64,000 nt of DNA from Aeromicrobium duanguangcaii (GCF_024508295.1 NZ_CP101990.1:1984001-2048000), one strand, 5' to 3'; positions 18,364-28,360 are shown, numbered from the stretch's first letter. The notes: a model not told the origin generated them from the sequence alone. Made by a program: numbers and translations.

Positions 18364-18862
18364 GTCGTCCCGTCGCCTGCTCGGAGTCGTGGTCTCCTCG
18401 ACGCGGGCCGCGGACGGGCGCCGGGCGGACCTGACGGGACCGCGGATCGCCGACTGGGGTCGCGCCCACGGCTTCGACGTCACCGGACCGCACGTGGTGC
18501 CGGACGGACCCGAGGTCGAGCACGTGCTGCGCCGTCTCGTCGACGAGGGCTGTGCGCTGGTGCTGACGACTGGCGGGACCGGCTTCACACCGGACGACCA
18601 CGCCCCCGAGGCGACGGCCGCGCTCATCGATCGACCGGCGCCCGGGATCGCCGAGGCCATCCGGGCGCGTGGGCTGCTGACGACTCCCCATGCCGCTCTC
18701 TCGCGCGGCACGGCCGGCATCAGCGGATCGACCTTGCTGGTCAACCTCGCCGGGTCGACCGGCGCCGTGCGCGAGGGCCTCGAGGTGCTCGAGACGTTCA
18801 TCGACCACGCGCTGGAGCAGCTCGGTCACGGGCGCTCCGCGGATCGCCCTCTGCACACCTGA
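18356..18862 (+). CDS. MoaB/Mog-type molybdopterin adenylyltransferase
   Basis: This 168-aa MoCF-domain protein has the motifs VLTTGGTGFTPDDHAPEAT and LSRGTAGISGSTLLVNLAGS. It is predicted to adenylylate molybdopterin before MoeA acts. It overlaps moaC by 8 bp. Whether it should be called moaB or mog cannot be decided from sequence alone. Confidence 0.93.
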   Translation: MTESSRRLLGVVVSSTRAADGRRADLTGPRIADWGRAHGFDVTGPHVVPDGPEVEHVLRRLVDEGCALVLTTGGTGFTPDDHAPEATAALIDRPAPGIAEAIRARGLLTTPHAALSRGTAGISGSTLLVNLAGSTGAVREGLEVLETFIDHALEQLGHGRSADRPLHT

Positions 18863-18879
18863 CGGCGACCCGTCGTGGC

Positions 18880-19548
18880 TCAGGTCCGCTGCAGCAGCAG
18901 GACGCTGTCGCGGAGCACGACCTCGTCACCGTCCGGAGAGAACGCGCGCCGGTCGCGGACCTCGGCGATCACGGTGCGCCAGGAGTCGGCCGGCAGGTCC
19001 AGCATCGCCAGGTCGTCCGCTGGCGAGGGGAAGTCCACGTCGTGGACGTGCTCGTGCGCGTGCTCGTCGTCGTGGGCCCACGGCGGCGCCTCGGCGTGGG
19101 CGATGACCAGCAGGTGCCCGCCGTCGGCCACGCGGTCGGAGGCCGTGCGCAGGATCCCGGCCCGGTCCAGCCGGACCGGCGACTGCAGGAACGACGCGGT
19201 CACGAGGTCGAACCGGCGCGTGCAGGACCAGGTGCCGAGATCCGCGGCCACCCACGTGACGCGCTCGCTCAGCCCGGCGCGCTCGGCGGCGACCTCGGCC
19301 CGGGCCAGCGCGGTCGGGGAGATGTCGATGCCGGTGACGTCCCACCCACGCTCGGCCAGCCACAGGGCGTCTCCTCCCTCGCCTGCGCCGAGGTCCAGGG
19401 CCGTGCCCGGCGTCAGCTCGGAGGCGACCTGCGACAGCGCGGCGTTCACGTGGCCCGACCAGACTCCGTCGCGCGAACCGTACTTCTGCTCCCAGTGGGT
19501 GAAGACCTCATCGGCCTGTGCCTGATCCATCGCCGACGATTCGTTCAC
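18880..19548 (-). CDS. Class I SAM-dependent methyltransferase
   Basis: This 222-aa protein has the SAM-binding motif I ALDLGAGEGGDALWLAERGW and motif VTGIDISPTALARAE. It resembles TehB/thiopurine-type small-molecule methyltransferases. A His-rich loop (HDDEHAHEHVHDVD) is unusual and might bind a metal. I chose the GTG at 19548 because TAGATT lies 7 nt upstream and there is no ribosome site; an ATG at 19530 is the alternative. It follows dprA by 5 bp but seems to have its own promoter. The substrate is unknown. Confidence 0.88.
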   Translation of the reverse strand: MNESSAMDQAQADEVFTHWEQKYGSRDGVWSGHVNAALSQVASELTPGTALDLGAGEGGDALWLAERGWDVTGIDISPTALARAEVAAERAGLSERVTWVAADLGTWSCTRRFDLVTASFLQSPVRLDRAGILRTASDRVADGGHLLVIAHAEAPPWAHDDEHAHEHVHDVDFPSPADDLAMLDLPADSWRTVIAEVRDRRAFSPDGDEVVLRDSVLLLQRT

Positions 19549-19553
19549 GGGTA

Positions 19554-20672
19554 TCAATCTACCCGGCCGGGTGCAGCGTGAAGAGCGATGGAGCGTGACC
19601 ATCCGGCCTCCGTGACGGACACCACGCCGTGGCCGTGCAGCTCACGCAGCGCCCGGTGCACCGCGACCGGACTGAGCCGCAGCGCCGAGGCGATCTGCTC
19701 GGCCGGACGCGGCTCCGCCTCGAGCCGCACCCAGACCCGCCGCGCGGCCGGGCCCACGTGCGGCAGGCCGTCGTCGACCAGCCCGAACGTGTCGGCCACG
19801 ACGTCTCGACCCGAGGTGACAAGGAGCGCCTTGCCCTCGCGGATGGCCCGATGCGTCCCGCAGGACGCCTGTGCCGTGATCGGTCCAGGGACCGCCATGG
19901 TCGTCCGTCCCAGCTGGTCGGCCCAGTGCAGCGTGTTGAGCGATCCGCTGCGCCCGGCGGCCTCGACGACCACCACTCCGACGCTCAGGGCGGCGATGAT
20001 CCGATTGCGCACGAGGAACCGATGCCGCTGCGGCTGCGCTCCGGGAGCGAACTCGCTGATCACCAGACCCTCCTCCGCGATGCGCCGCAGCAGCGCAGCG
20101 TGGGCGCGCGGGTAGTCGACGTCGACCCCGCAGGCCATCACGGCGACGGTGGGACCACCTCCGAGCAGGGCGCCGCGATGGGCGCAGGCGTCGATCCCGA
20201 AGGCGGCCCCGCTGACGACGGCATGGCCCTGGTCGGCACAGTCGGCGGCGATGTCACTGGCGGACTCGGCCCCGTAGGTCGTGCAGCCGCGTGCGCCCAC
20301 GACCGCGATCGGCGCCGACGCGATCGCCGTGAGGTCACCCCCGCCGCGGACCCACAATCCGAGGGGCGCCCCCGTGACCTGGCCGATGCCCTCGAGCTGG
20401 TCGAGGTCGTCCAGCGCCACGGGCCACCCCGGCGATCCCGGAACGACCCACCGCGCCCCGACGGCGTCGGCGCGCCGCAGGGCTTCGTCGGCCTGTCGCG
20501 GCGCCTCGGCTGCGCCCTCCTGCCATCGGTCCGGGATCTCGGCGCCACCGCGCACGACGGACTGCCACAGCTCGAGCGGATCGCAGCGCTCGCGCCACAG
20601 CACCAGCCGAGGATCGCCCGCCTCGGCCACGAGCGAGAGCATCATCGCGGCCCGGGCCCGGCTCCTGGTCAT
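19554..20672 (-). CDS. dprA: DNA-processing protein DprA
   Basis: This 372-aa protein has the Rossmann-like DprA domain (AVVGARGCTTYGAESASDIA, VVSGAAFGIDACAHRGAL, VMACGVDVDYPRAHAAL, EFAPGAQPQRHRFLVRNRIIAALS). A C-terminal winged helix follows (~310-370). DprA loads RecA on incoming single strands during transformation. Here it starts by ATGA overlap with comM. The comM-dprA pair is conserved in actinobacteria not known to be naturally transformable, so its role may be recombination in general. Confidence 0.94.
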   Translation of the reverse strand: MTRSRARAAMMLSLVAEAGDPRLVLWRERCDPLELWQSVVRGGAEIPDRWQEGAAEAPRQADEALRRADAVGARWVVPGSPGWPVALDDLDQLEGIGQVTGAPLGLWVRGGGDLTAIASAPIAVVGARGCTTYGAESASDIAADCADQGHAVVSGAAFGIDACAHRGALLGGGPTVAVMACGVDVDYPRAHAALLRRIAEEGLVISEFAPGAQPQRHRFLVRNRIIAALSVGVVVVEAAGRSGSLNTLHWADQLGRTTMAVPGPITAQASCGTHRAIREGKALLVTSGRDVVADTFGLVDDGLPHVGPAARRVWVRLEAEPRPAEQIASALRLSPVAVHRALRELHGHGVVSVTEAGWSRSIALHAAPGRVD

Positions 20673-22246
20673 GCCGCCTCCAGGAGTCGCACGATGTCCC
20701 CGCCGATCGGACTGCCCCGGCGCAGGTCCAACGCCGTCTGCACGTCGTCGATCGTGGGTCGGTCGTGGCCGCACAGGTCGGCGATGCTCCACGCGAGTCG
20801 CAGGACCCGGTCGGCCGAGCGCGGTGTGACCTTGTGACCGCGCACCTGCTGCTCGAGCAGCCGGGTCCCCTCGGCGTGCGCCGGCCATTCCTTGCGCAGG
20901 TCCACGCCGGGGACGGCGGCGTTGACGCGCCACGGGGTGTCCGCCAGGCGACGGCGCTGGCGGGCGCGAGCCTCGGCGACCCGCGCCGCCAGGTCGCTCA
21001 TCGCCGGGCGGGCGCCGAGTCCGTGGACCAGCTCGCGCCGGGACGGCTCGACCAGGGTGCGGTGGATGTCGATCCGGTCGCGGATCGGCCCGGACAGGCG
21101 GTCGGCGTAGCGACGGCGTGTGGCCGCCGAGCACTCACAACGCTGCATGACCGACCCGGCGTGCCCGCACGGGCACGGGTTGGCGGCCAGCACCAGCTGA
21201 AAGCGCGCGGGGAAAACGGCCGTCTGCGCCGACCGCGAGACCACGACCTGCCCGCTCTCGAGTGGCTGCCGCAACGCCTCGAGCACGTTGATGGCGAACT
21301 CCGGGGCCTCGTCGAGGAACAGCACCCCGTGGTGGGCCAGCGACATCGCGCCGGGACGGACCACGCGACTGCCTCCGCCCACCACCGCGGCGGCGCTCGC
21401 GGTGTGGTGGGGCTCCAAGAACGGCGGCCGGATGAGCATCGGCACGTCCGACGGCAGCACCCCGGCGAGCGAGTGCAGAGCGCTGACCTCGAGGGAGTCG
21501 TCGGGCTCGAGATCGGGCAGCAGGGCGGGCAGTCGCTGGGCGAGCATCGTCTTGCCGACCCCGGGCGGGCCGGTCAGGAGCAGGTGATGACCGCCGCTGG
21601 CGGCGATGACGGTGGCGAGGCAGGCGTCGTCCTGGCCGACGACATCGGTCAGGTCGAGCCGCCCGGAGGGGATCACCCGGCTCCACGCGGCGTCGGCCGA
21701 CTCGTCCAGCGGCGGCACCGGCGGATCGTCCGGCTCCTCCTCGCCGCGCAGCATCGCGACGACCTGGCGCAGCGAGCGCACCCCGACGACCTCCACTCCC
21801 GGCACGAGTCGCGCCTCGGCGAGGTTGGACTCGGGGACGAAGACGCGCTCGAACCCCGCCTCGGCCGCGGCGAGCGTGGCCGGCAGGACACCGCGAACCG
21901 CGCGCAGCCGTCCGTCGAGCGCCAGCTCGCCGAGGAACACGGTGCGCGCGAGTCCTTCGACGGGCACGACGGACTTGGCGACGAAGACGCCCAGGCCCAT
22001 GGCGAGGTCGTAGTGAGGGCCGCTCTTGGGCAGGTTCGACGGCGCGAGGTTGATCGTGACGCGCGTGTCGGGCCACGCCGTTCCGGAGTTCACCACGGCC
22101 GAGCGCACCCGGTTCCGGGCCTCGCTGACCGTCGTGTCGGCCAGCCCCACCACGACCGTGGCCGAGAGCCCGGAGGCGATGTCCACCTCGACCTCGACCG
22201 GACGCCCCGCGAGGCCGTCGAGCGCGATCGACGCGATGGCCGCCAT
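20669..22246 (-). CDS. comM: YifB/ComM-family Mg-chelatase-like AAA+ ATPase
   Basis: This 525-aa protein has an N-terminal Lon-protease-like fold (~1-165), an AAA+ module with Walker A GPPGVGKT (226-233) and Walker B VLFLDEAPEF, and a C-terminal Mg-chelatase lid. A zinc-like cysteine cluster is visible (NPCPCGH...CEC). Characterised ComM is a helicase that promotes branch migration of integrated DNA. It starts with TGATG overlap to yraN and overlaps dprA. Confidence 0.94.
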   Translation of the reverse strand: MAAIASIALDGLAGRPVEVEVDIASGLSATVVVGLADTTVSEARNRVRSAVVNSGTAWPDTRVTINLAPSNLPKSGPHYDLAMGLGVFVAKSVVPVEGLARTVFLGELALDGRLRAVRGVLPATLAAAEAGFERVFVPESNLAEARLVPGVEVVGVRSLRQVVAMLRGEEEPDDPPVPPLDESADAAWSRVIPSGRLDLTDVVGQDDACLATVIAASGGHHLLLTGPPGVGKTMLAQRLPALLPDLEPDDSLEVSALHSLAGVLPSDVPMLIRPPFLEPHHTASAAAVVGGGSRVVRPGAMSLAHHGVLFLDEAPEFAINVLEALRQPLESGQVVVSRSAQTAVFPARFQLVLAANPCPCGHAGSVMQRCECSAATRRRYADRLSGPIRDRIDIHRTLVEPSRRELVHGLGARPAMSDLAARVAEARARQRRRLADTPWRVNAAVPGVDLRKEWPAHAEGTRLLEQQVRGHKVTPRSADRVLRLAWSIADLCGHDRPTIDDVQTALDLRRGSPIGGDIVRLLEAA

Positions 22247-22608
22247 CAGGCCACCCCGGCGATGCGCTCGACCTGCGGTCCCCCGCTGCGTGGCACCCAC
22301 ACGGTGACGACGTCGATGCGCACGCCGTCGGGGTGGACCTGATGCTGGTCCAGCCAGCGCGAGAGCGAGCGGCGCAGTTGGGTCAGCTTGCGGGCGGACA
22401 CCGCCTCGAGCGCGGTGCCGTGGGTCGTGGTGGTCCGCGTCTTGACCTCGCACACCACGAGCGTGTCCCCGTCGCGGGCGACGATGTCGATCTCGCCGTG
22501 GTGGCAGGTCCAGTTGCGGGCCAGGATCACCATGCCGAGACCCCGGAGGTGGTCCGCGGCGATGCGTTCGCCATAGGCGCCGAGGGCTTGGTTGCGCGCG
22601 TAGGTCAT
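22246..22608 (-). CDS. YraN/UPF0102-family predicted endonuclease-fold protein
   Basis: This 120-aa protein has the restriction-endonuclease-like core: E in LGAYGERIAADHL, then GEIDIVARDGDTLVVCEVKTR, which carries D...ExK. Its biochemical activity is unproven. The ATG at 22608 gives the usual N-terminus. It heads the yraN-comM-dprA operon, suggesting a DNA-processing unit. Confidence 0.93.
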   Translation of the reverse strand: MTYARNQALGAYGERIAADHLRGLGMVILARNWTCHHGEIDIVARDGDTLVVCEVKTRTTTTHGTALEAVSARKLTQLRRSLSRWLDQHQVHPDGVRIDVVTVWVPRSGGPQVERIAGVA

Positions 22609-22701
22609 GGGGCGAGCCTTCCGGCTCGACGCGACCGCGAGAAGGCTCCGAGGGTGGCCTGTGGACACGCCGGCCCACGTTCGACCGACTGTGGACGGAC
22701 C

Positions 22702-24054
22702 TCAGGCGTCGGAGGACTCCGCGACCGCCTCACCGTCGCGATACCGCTCGGACAGGACCCGATACGCCCGGGTTCCGAAGGCCGCCAACGCCAGGAACAC
22801 CATGACCAGACCGGCGAACCAGAAGATGAGCGCGATCCCCCGCGCGTCGCCGTGGCCCACGAGCCACGCCCACTGCTGCGCTCCGGCGTCGGAGTCGAGG
22901 TGGGGAATGACCCAGAACTCCGCGATCGGCGCGACGAGGAATGACGTCACCGGAGCAGCGGCCGCCTCGAAGGCCTGCGCGAATCCGAAGACCCGCCCCT
23001 GGCTGCCGAACGGCACGACCCGCTGGATGATCGTCTGCTCGGCGGCCTCCACGGCCGGCACCAGCAGCAGGAACAGCCAGATGCCGCCGATGCACAGCCA
23101 CGGCCACTCCCGCAGGGTGAACGTCGCGTTGATGACCCCCATGGCGACCAGCACCCACAGCATCGTGCGCAGCGGGTTGGCGCCCAGGCCCCACCGGGCG
23201 ATCACCAGGCCACCGAGGATGAACCCGGTCGAGGCCACCCCGAAGACGAGGCCCCACTGCTCGACCGTGAAGAGGGTCAGTCCGTACGGGTCCATGAGTG
23301 CCATGAAGACGCCCGACACCAGGTTGTTGAAGGTGGTCAGGACGATGAGCGCGAAGAGGCCCGGCACGAGGGCGATGGCCGCCAGCGCTCCCCGGACGTC
23401 GACGGTCGGCACCGCGCCCGCCGCGAACTCGGGACGGTCCTCCGCGATCCGCACGAACAGCAGGTGGACCAAGGTGGCGACGGTCAGGACGTTGGCGATC
23501 AGCAGCGTCCAGCCCATGCCCAGCTGGCCGATCGCCAGCCCGCTGAAGACGCTGGTGACGATGAAGGCGATGCCCTGCACCGTGCCCACGAGCCCGTTGG
23601 CCCGGTCCCTGCGGTCCTGCGGGACCAGCAGGGTCACCAAGGTCGACAGGGCGATGTTGCGCATACTCTCGACGACCGAGCCGAACAGCACGATGCCGGC
23701 GAACAGCCAGAACCACGGACCGGACATGTCGACGATGGCTGCAGGGCCGACCACCGCGTAGAGCGCGCCGCCAGCGGCGAAGGACGCCATGGTCACGAGG
23801 CTCGAGCCGACCAGCACGGCGCGCTTGCGGTGACGGTCGACGAGCGTGCCGAAGAGCATCGCGAAGAGCGCCAGCATCAGCATGTAGGCGCCCCCGACGA
23901 CGCCGGTCGCCAGGACCGACCGGGTCTCGAGGTAGACCCAGAACGTCAGGGCGAACCACAGGAAGCTCGTCGTGACGTTGGCGACGAGGGTGTTGACCAG
24001 GACGTGGGCGAACGTCCGCGCGCCATCGGGGGCCGCGGTGGCTGCTGACGACAT
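22702..24054 (-). CDS. Major facilitator superfamily transporter
   Basis: This 450-aa protein has about twelve transmembrane helices and the MFS loop motif GTLVDRHRKRAVLVG between helices 2 and 3. It resembles EntS/MFS_3 exporters (siderophore or drug efflux), but I cannot name a substrate. The ATG at 24054 lies 5 bp after the DUF2469 stop, so it may ride on the rnhB transcript. Confidence 0.9.
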   Translation of the reverse strand: MSSAATAAPDGARTFAHVLVNTLVANVTTSFLWFALTFWVYLETRSVLATGVVGGAYMLMLALFAMLFGTLVDRHRKRAVLVGSSLVTMASFAAGGALYAVVGPAAIVDMSGPWFWLFAGIVLFGSVVESMRNIALSTLVTLLVPQDRRDRANGLVGTVQGIAFIVTSVFSGLAIGQLGMGWTLLIANVLTVATLVHLLFVRIAEDRPEFAAGAVPTVDVRGALAAIALVPGLFALIVLTTFNNLVSGVFMALMDPYGLTLFTVEQWGLVFGVASTGFILGGLVIARWGLGANPLRTMLWVLVAMGVINATFTLREWPWLCIGGIWLFLLLVPAVEAAEQTIIQRVVPFGSQGRVFGFAQAFEAAAAPVTSFLVAPIAEFWVIPHLDSDAGAQQWAWLVGHGDARGIALIFWFAGLVMVFLALAAFGTRAYRVLSERYRDGEAVAESSDA

Positions 24055-24059
24055 GACCG

Positions 24060-24368
24060 TCAGGCGGGAGGCAGCTTGACGTCGGAGTCCTGCAACTCCT
24101 CGACGTTGACGTCCTTGAAGGTCAGCACCTTGACGTTCTTGGCGAAGCGGGCCGGACGGTAGATGTCCCACACCCACGCGTCGGCCATCGTGACCTCGAA
24201 GTAGGCGTCACCGGACTCCGAGCGCACCTTCACGTCGACGGCGTTGCACAGGTAGAGCCGGCGATCGGTCTCGACCACGTACTTGAAGATCGAGACGACG
24301 TCGCGGTACTCGCGGTACAGCGAGAGCTCCATCTCGTTCTCGTACCGCTCCAGGTCCTCGGCGCTCAT
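24060..24368 (-). CDS. DUF2469 protein
   Basis: This 102-aa protein belongs to the actinobacterial DUF2469 family ([20 protein letters not shown] start). It lies between rnhB and the next gene as in mycobacteria. It is acidic, with no signal peptide or membrane segment. Its start overlaps the rnhB stop (ATGA). Function unknown. Confidence 0.93.
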   Translation of the reverse strand: MSAEDLERYENEMELSLYREYRDVVSIFKYVVETDRRLYLCNAVDVKVRSESGDAYFEVTMADAWVWDIYRPARFAKNVKVLTFKDVNVEELQDSDVKLPPA

Positions 24369-25084
24369 CCGGCCACCGCCTCTCGCGTCGTGTCGGTCAT
24401 CGTAACGACCGCTTCGGGCCTCGGCTCGCATCCGGGCAACGACCAGGAGCGGCGGTGGTGGACCGTCGGTCCGTGCTGCGCCAGCGCGGCGATGTGCTCG
24501 GGTGCCGAGTACCCCTTGTTCACGTGCCAGCCGTACTGCGGGTGCTGGGCCGACAGCTCGACCATCATGGCGTCCCGCGTCGTCTTGGCCAGGATGCTGG
24601 CCGCCGCGACGGCCGCGCACCGCATGTCGGCCTTGATCATCGTGATGACCGGCGGCAGGTCGTCGATCAGGTCCGGCGGGCCGAAGAGGGCGGACTGGTC
24701 GGGGACGCGCAGGTAGTCGTGGTTGCCGTCGAGGAGCACCGCGTCGGGACGCACGCTCAGCTGGGCCAGGGCACGGTGGCCGGCCAGCCGCATCGCGGCG
24801 ATGATGCCGTGCTCGTCGATCTCGGCCGCGCTGGCGTGCCCGACGGCGTGGACCGGCGCCCAGCGGCGGATCTTCGGCACCAGCGCCTCGCGGGCCTGCG
24901 GGGTGAGCAGCTTGCTGTCCCGCACGCCCTGCGGCGCGGTGCGCGTCTGCTCGGTCACGACGATCATGCCGATGGTGACGGGGCCGCAGAGTGCTCCGCG
25001 GCCGACCTCGTCACTGCACGCCAGGGCCGTGCGACCCTCGCGCAGCAGTCGGCGCTCGACGCGCAACGACGGCGCCGAGTTCAC
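24365..25084 (-). CDS. rnhB: Ribonuclease HII
   Basis: This 239-aa enzyme removes RNA from RNA-DNA hybrids and single ribonucleotides. The catalytic motif [12 protein letters not shown] contains D25 and E26; further acidic residues lie in [11 protein letters not shown] and IKADMRC. It starts with a GTG overlapping the lepB stop (GTGA). Order lepB-rnhB-DUF2469 is conserved. Confidence 0.97.
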   Translation of the reverse strand: MNSAPSLRVERRLLREGRTALACSDEVGRGALCGPVTIGMIVVTEQTRTAPQGVRDSKLLTPQAREALVPKIRRWAPVHAVGHASAAEIDEHGIIAAMRLAGHRALAQLSVRPDAVLLDGNHDYLRVPDQSALFGPPDLIDDLPPVITMIKADMRCAAVAAASILAKTTRDAMMVELSAQHPQYGWHVNKGYSAPEHIAALAQHGPTVHHRRSWSLPGCEPRPEAVVTMTDTTREAVAG

Positions 25085-25734
25085 GGAACCTCGTCGAACG
25101 CGTTCGAGTCCTTGATCAGCCCGAAGCGATTGAGCGGCCACACCCTCAACCATGCCTTGCCGACCACGTCGTCGTCGGGAATGAACCCGCCGCCGGGCTC
25201 GCCGAGGTGGGCCCGCGAGTCCGCGGAGTTGCCGCGGTTGTCGCCCTGGACCCACAGGTAGCCCTTCGGGACCTTGACGTCGAAGGTCTGGTCGGCGTTG
25301 ATCTCCTGGTCGGCCAGGTACGGCTCGTCGATCGGCTCGCCGTTGACCGTCGTGCGTCCCTGCGCGTCGCAGCAGACGATCCGGTCGCCGCCCACGCCGA
25401 TGACGCGCTTGATCAGGTGTCCGCCGGACGGGAAGAGGCCGACGACCTCGAGGGCGCGCTGCACGCCGTTGGACGACGCGTCGACATCGGGGCCGAGCCA
25501 GTTGCCCGGATCGCGGAAGACGACGATGTCGCCGCGCTCGGGACCGCCGGACCAGTAGGACCACTTCTCGACCAGGAGCTTGTCGTCCTTGACCATCGTC
25601 GGGACCATCGAGTCCGACGGGATGTAGAACGCCTGGAAGAAGAACGTCTTGACGATCAGCGCCAGGACCAGGGCCGTTGCGACCAGGAGGAGGGATTCCT
25701 GCCACAACGGCAGTTGACGTTTCTCCTCGGGCAC
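25081..25734 (-). CDS. lepB: Signal peptidase I (copy 1)
   Basis: This 217-aa membrane-anchored type I signal peptidase has one N-terminal helix (~13-31). The catalytic Ser42 lies in PSDSMVPT, the general base Lys109 in LIKRVIGV, and [10 protein letters not shown] is the C-terminal family motif. The GTG at 25734 has TAGGCT six nt upstream and no ribosome site, so the mRNA is probably leaderless. It is about two-thirds identical by eye to the second copy immediately upstream, so they arose by tandem duplication. Confidence 0.96.
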   Translation of the reverse strand: MPEEKRQLPLWQESLLLVATALVLALIVKTFFFQAFYIPSDSMVPTMVKDDKLLVEKWSYWSGGPERGDIVVFRDPGNWLGPDVDASSNGVQRALEVVGLFPSGGHLIKRVIGVGGDRIVCCDAQGRTTVNGEPIDEPYLADQEINADQTFDVKVPKGYLWVQGDNRGNSADSRAHLGEPGGGFIPDDDVVGKAWLRVWPLNRFGLIKDSNAFDEVP

Positions 25735-25740
25735 CAGATG

Positions 25741-25746
25741 AGCCTA
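25741..25746 (-). promoter_or_regulatory. Candidate -10 box, leaderless lepB copy 1
   Basis: TAGGCT lies 6 nt before the GTG at 25734, in the 50-bp gap between the two signal peptidase genes. Confidence 0.5.
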
Positions 25747-25784
25747 CCGGCTGACCGGGAGCGAACAGCGCAACGGGGGCCGCG

Positions 25785-26447
25785 TCACGGACGCGGCACG
25801 CGCTCGAACGCCTCCGTGCCGCCGACGCCCCCGAATCGGTCCAACGGCCCGACCCGCCACCAGAGCCGGCCGACCACCAGATCCGTGGGCACGAAGCCCT
25901 CACCGGGGTCGGCGACGTGCAGCCGGGAGTCCTTGGAGTTCCCCCGGTTGTCCCCCTGGACCCACAGCCGACCGCGCGGGACGGTGACCTGGAACGTGAC
26001 CTCGGCGTTCGCGCGCGCATCGGCCAGGTACGGCTCGTCGATCGGCTCACCGTTGACCAGCGTGCGACCGTCCGCGTCGCAGCACCGCACCTCGTCACCC
26101 GCGACGCCGATCACCCGCTTGACCAGGTGTCCGCCGGCCGGCGACAGGCCGACCGCCTGCAGCCCGCGCTGCCACGGCGACGGCGGGCTGAGGTCGGTCA
26201 GCCACTCCCCCGGGTCCGCGAACACGACGACGTCACCGCGTTGCGGCTCCCCCGACCAGTACGACCACTTCTGCACGAGGATCTTGTCCTGCTCGGCCAG
26301 CGTCGGGACCATCGAGCTCGACGGGATGACGAAGGCCTGGAAGAAGAAGGCCTTGACGAGCAGCGCGAGGACCAGGGTGGCGACGATGAAGAACGGCACC
26401 TCGAGCCACAGCGGGATGCGCCGCGCGCGGGAGGTCTCGTCGGTCAC
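25785..26447 (-). CDS. lepB: Signal peptidase I (copy 2)
   Basis: This 220-aa paralogue has an N-terminal membrane helix, catalytic Ser45 (PSSSMVPT), Lys110 (LVKRVIGV) and [10 protein letters not shown]. The start is a GTG at 26447 with TAGGAT six nt upstream and no ribosome site. Sequence between the two copies differs most near the N-terminus and in the loop after [11 protein letters not shown], which may tune substrate choice or expression. It follows the rplS terminator. Confidence 0.96.
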   Translation of the reverse strand: MTDETSRARRIPLWLEVPFFIVATLVLALLVKAFFFQAFVIPSSSMVPTLAEQDKILVQKWSYWSGEPQRGDVVVFADPGEWLTDLSPPSPWQRGLQAVGLSPAGGHLVKRVIGVAGDEVRCCDADGRTLVNGEPIDEPYLADARANAEVTFQVTVPRGRLWVQGDNRGNSKDSRLHVADPGEGFVPTDLVVGRLWWRVGPLDRFGGVGGTEAFERVPRP

Positions 26448-26453
26448 GCCGAG

Positions 26454-26459
26454 ATCCTA
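26454..26459 (-). promoter_or_regulatory. Candidate -10 box, leaderless lepB copy 2
   Basis: TAGGAT lies 6 nt before the GTG at 26447, between the rplS terminator and the gene. Confidence 0.5.
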
Positions 26460-26474
26460 GCCCCGGGAAGAAGA

Positions 26475-26506
26475 ACGACCCCGCTCCCGGAAGGGAGCGG
26501 GGTCGT
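26475..26506 (-). terminator. Intrinsic terminator after rplS
   Basis: A perfect 14-bp stem (26475-26488 with 26493-26506) and GGAA loop are followed on the minus strand by a TTCTTC run. It lies 16 bp after the rplS stop. Confidence 0.85.
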
Positions 26507-26521
26507 CGCGGAGACGGGAGA

Positions 26522-26872
26522 TCAGATCTCGCGCTTCTCCTTGATCTTGGCGGCCTTGCCGCGCAGGTTGCGCAGGTAGTACAGCTTGGCGCGACGCACG
26601 TCACCGCGGCTGAAGATCTCGATCTTCTCGATCACGGGCGAGTGGAGCGGGAACGTACGCTCGACGCCGACGCCGAAGCTGACCTTGCGGACGGTGAAGG
26701 TGCGGCCGATGCCCGAGCCCTGCACCTTGATGCAGACGCCCTGGAACATCTGCACACGCGAGCGGTTGCCCTCGACGATGTTGACGTGCACCTTGAGGGT
26801 GTCGCCCGCACGGAACTCGGGGATGTCGTCGCGCTTGCTCTGGGCTGCGATCTGGTCGATGGCGTTCGTCAT
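26522..26872 (-). CDS. rplS: 50S ribosomal protein L19
   Basis: This 116-aa protein lies at the 30S-50S interface. Family motifs are [22 protein letters not shown] and [16 protein letters not shown]. The ATG at 26872 has GAGGAGAG upstream. It is monocistronic here, between an upstream hairpin and its own terminator. trmD and rimM lie nearby, as usual, but amt and a secreted protein gene intervene. Confidence 0.98.
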   Translation of the reverse strand: MTNAIDQIAAQSKRDDIPEFRAGDTLKVHVNIVEGNRSRVQMFQGVCIKVQGSGIGRTFTVRKVSFGVGVERTFPLHSPVIEKIEIFSRGDVRRAKLYYLRNLRGKAAKIKEKREI

Positions 26873-27000
26873 GTTCTCTCCTCGCCGGTGCCACAAGTCA
26901 CCTGGCGGATGTCGGTGTTGCTCGAAGAATGCGGGTGGTGCGCTGAGGAGACTCCCTCGTGGCAGAGTCGACCGGCACCAGCAGTCAATGATGCCACAGC

Positions 27001-27031
27001 GCCCCGCCCCCGAGGAAATCGGGGACGGGGC
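27001..27031 (-). terminator. Probable terminator after amt
   Basis: A GC-rich hairpin (27001-27013 with 27019-27031, one mismatch, 5-nt loop) lies 18 bp after the amt stop. The U-tract is poor. Confidence 0.6.
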
Positions 27032-27048
27032 GCCGTGAGGGTGTCTGA

Positions 27049-28278
27049 TCAGTCGAACTTGTACGCGGCGCCGCCGTGCAGGACGTTGTCCAGACCGGCG
27101 ACCTCCTCGTCCTCGGTGACCCGGAAGCCGATCGTGGCGTCGATCGCCTTGCCGAGGCCGAAGGCCACCGCGAAGGAGAACACCGCGACGAAGACGGCCG
27201 GGATGATCTGAGCGATCATCTGATCGAAGTCGCCACCGGTGAACAGGCCGGTGTCCGTGGCGAACAGACCCAGGTACAGGCAGCCGATGAAGCCGGCGAC
27301 CAGGTGCAGGCCGACCACGTCGAGCGAGTCGTCGTAGCCGAGCTTGTACTTGAGGTCGATCGCGAAGCAGCAGACCGCACCGGCGAACAGACCCAGGACG
27401 ATCGCCCAGAACGGCGTCAGGTTGGCGCAGGCCGGGGTGATGGCGACCAGGCCGGCCACCAGGCCCGAAGCGGCGCCGACGGCGGTCGGCTTCCCGTCCT
27501 TGAAGTGCTCGACGACGATGTAGCCCAGGATGCCCGCGGCGGGAGCGGCGATCGTGTTGAGGAAGATCAGGGACGCCACGGCGCCGTCGCCACCGGCGGC
27601 ACCGGTGTTGAAGCCGAACCAGCCGAACCACAGGACCGCAGCGCCGATGAGGACCAGCGGGACGTTGTGCGGCTCGGCGTCCGCCTTGCTGAAGCCGACA
27701 GTGCGCTTGCCGAGCACGAGGGCCAGAGCCAGCGCGGCAGCACCGGCGCTGATGTGGACCACCGTGCCACCGGCCCAGTCGATCGGGACGGCGTCGCCGA
27801 TCGTCATGCTGCCGATCCAGCCGATTGCCTCGTCACCGTCGAGCGCCCACACCCAGCCCTGCGACGGGAAGTAGACGATCGTCGCCCACAGGCCGGCGAA
27901 GAGCATCCAGGGGAAGAAGCGGGCGCGGTCGGCGACGGCACCGGAGATCAGCGCGGTCGTGATGACGGCGAAGGTCGAGCCGAAGGCGACGTCCTTCAGG
28001 CCAACGGCGTTCTCGCCGCTGGACAGGTCCGACAGGGCGAAGTCGGAGAACGGGTTGCCGAGCCAGCCGTCGATCCAGCCACCGTTGGCGGCGACCGTCA
28101 TGTTGAATCCGTAGAGGATCCACAGGACGAAGACCAGGCCCATCGCGCCGAAGCTGAGCATCATCATCGAGATGACGCTGCGCGCCTTGACGAGGCCGCC
28201 GTAGAAGAACGCCAGGCCCGGCGTCATGAAGAGAACAAGGGCTGAACAGATCAGCAGCCAAATCGTCCCGGGTTCCAT
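27049..28278 (-). CDS. amt: Ammonium transporter Amt
   Basis: This 409-aa trimeric-channel protein has eleven hydrophobic helices. Family motifs include the N-terminal [18 protein letters not shown] and [21 protein letters not shown] (twin-His region), plus [17 protein letters not shown] near the end. It imports ammonium when nitrogen is scarce. No glnK or glnD follows, unlike many actinobacteria; L19 is next. A four-site GlnR-type operator lies 83-120 bp upstream, so nitrogen control is likely. The ATG at 28278 has an AGAGG ribosome site. Confidence 0.97.
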   Translation of the reverse strand: MEPGTIWLLICSALVLFMTPGLAFFYGGLVKARSVISMMMLSFGAMGLVFVLWILYGFNMTVAANGGWIDGWLGNPFSDFALSDLSSGENAVGLKDVAFGSTFAVITTALISGAVADRARFFPWMLFAGLWATIVYFPSQGWVWALDGDEAIGWIGSMTIGDAVPIDWAGGTVVHISAGAAALALALVLGKRTVGFSKADAEPHNVPLVLIGAAVLWFGWFGFNTGAAGGDGAVASLIFLNTIAAPAAGILGYIVVEHFKDGKPTAVGAASGLVAGLVAITPACANLTPFWAIVLGLFAGAVCCFAIDLKYKLGYDDSLDVVGLHLVAGFIGCLYLGLFATDTGLFTGGDFDQMIAQIIPAVFVAVFSFAVAFGLGKAIDATIGFRVTEDEEVAGLDNVLHGGAAYKFD

Positions 28279-28360
28279 ATCAACCTCTTCGCAGTAGGTA
28301 ACTCGTGGGAAGCGCCGGGGCTCCCTTGCCGTGGCGCGTCACCGATACTGCTCAACCGCG

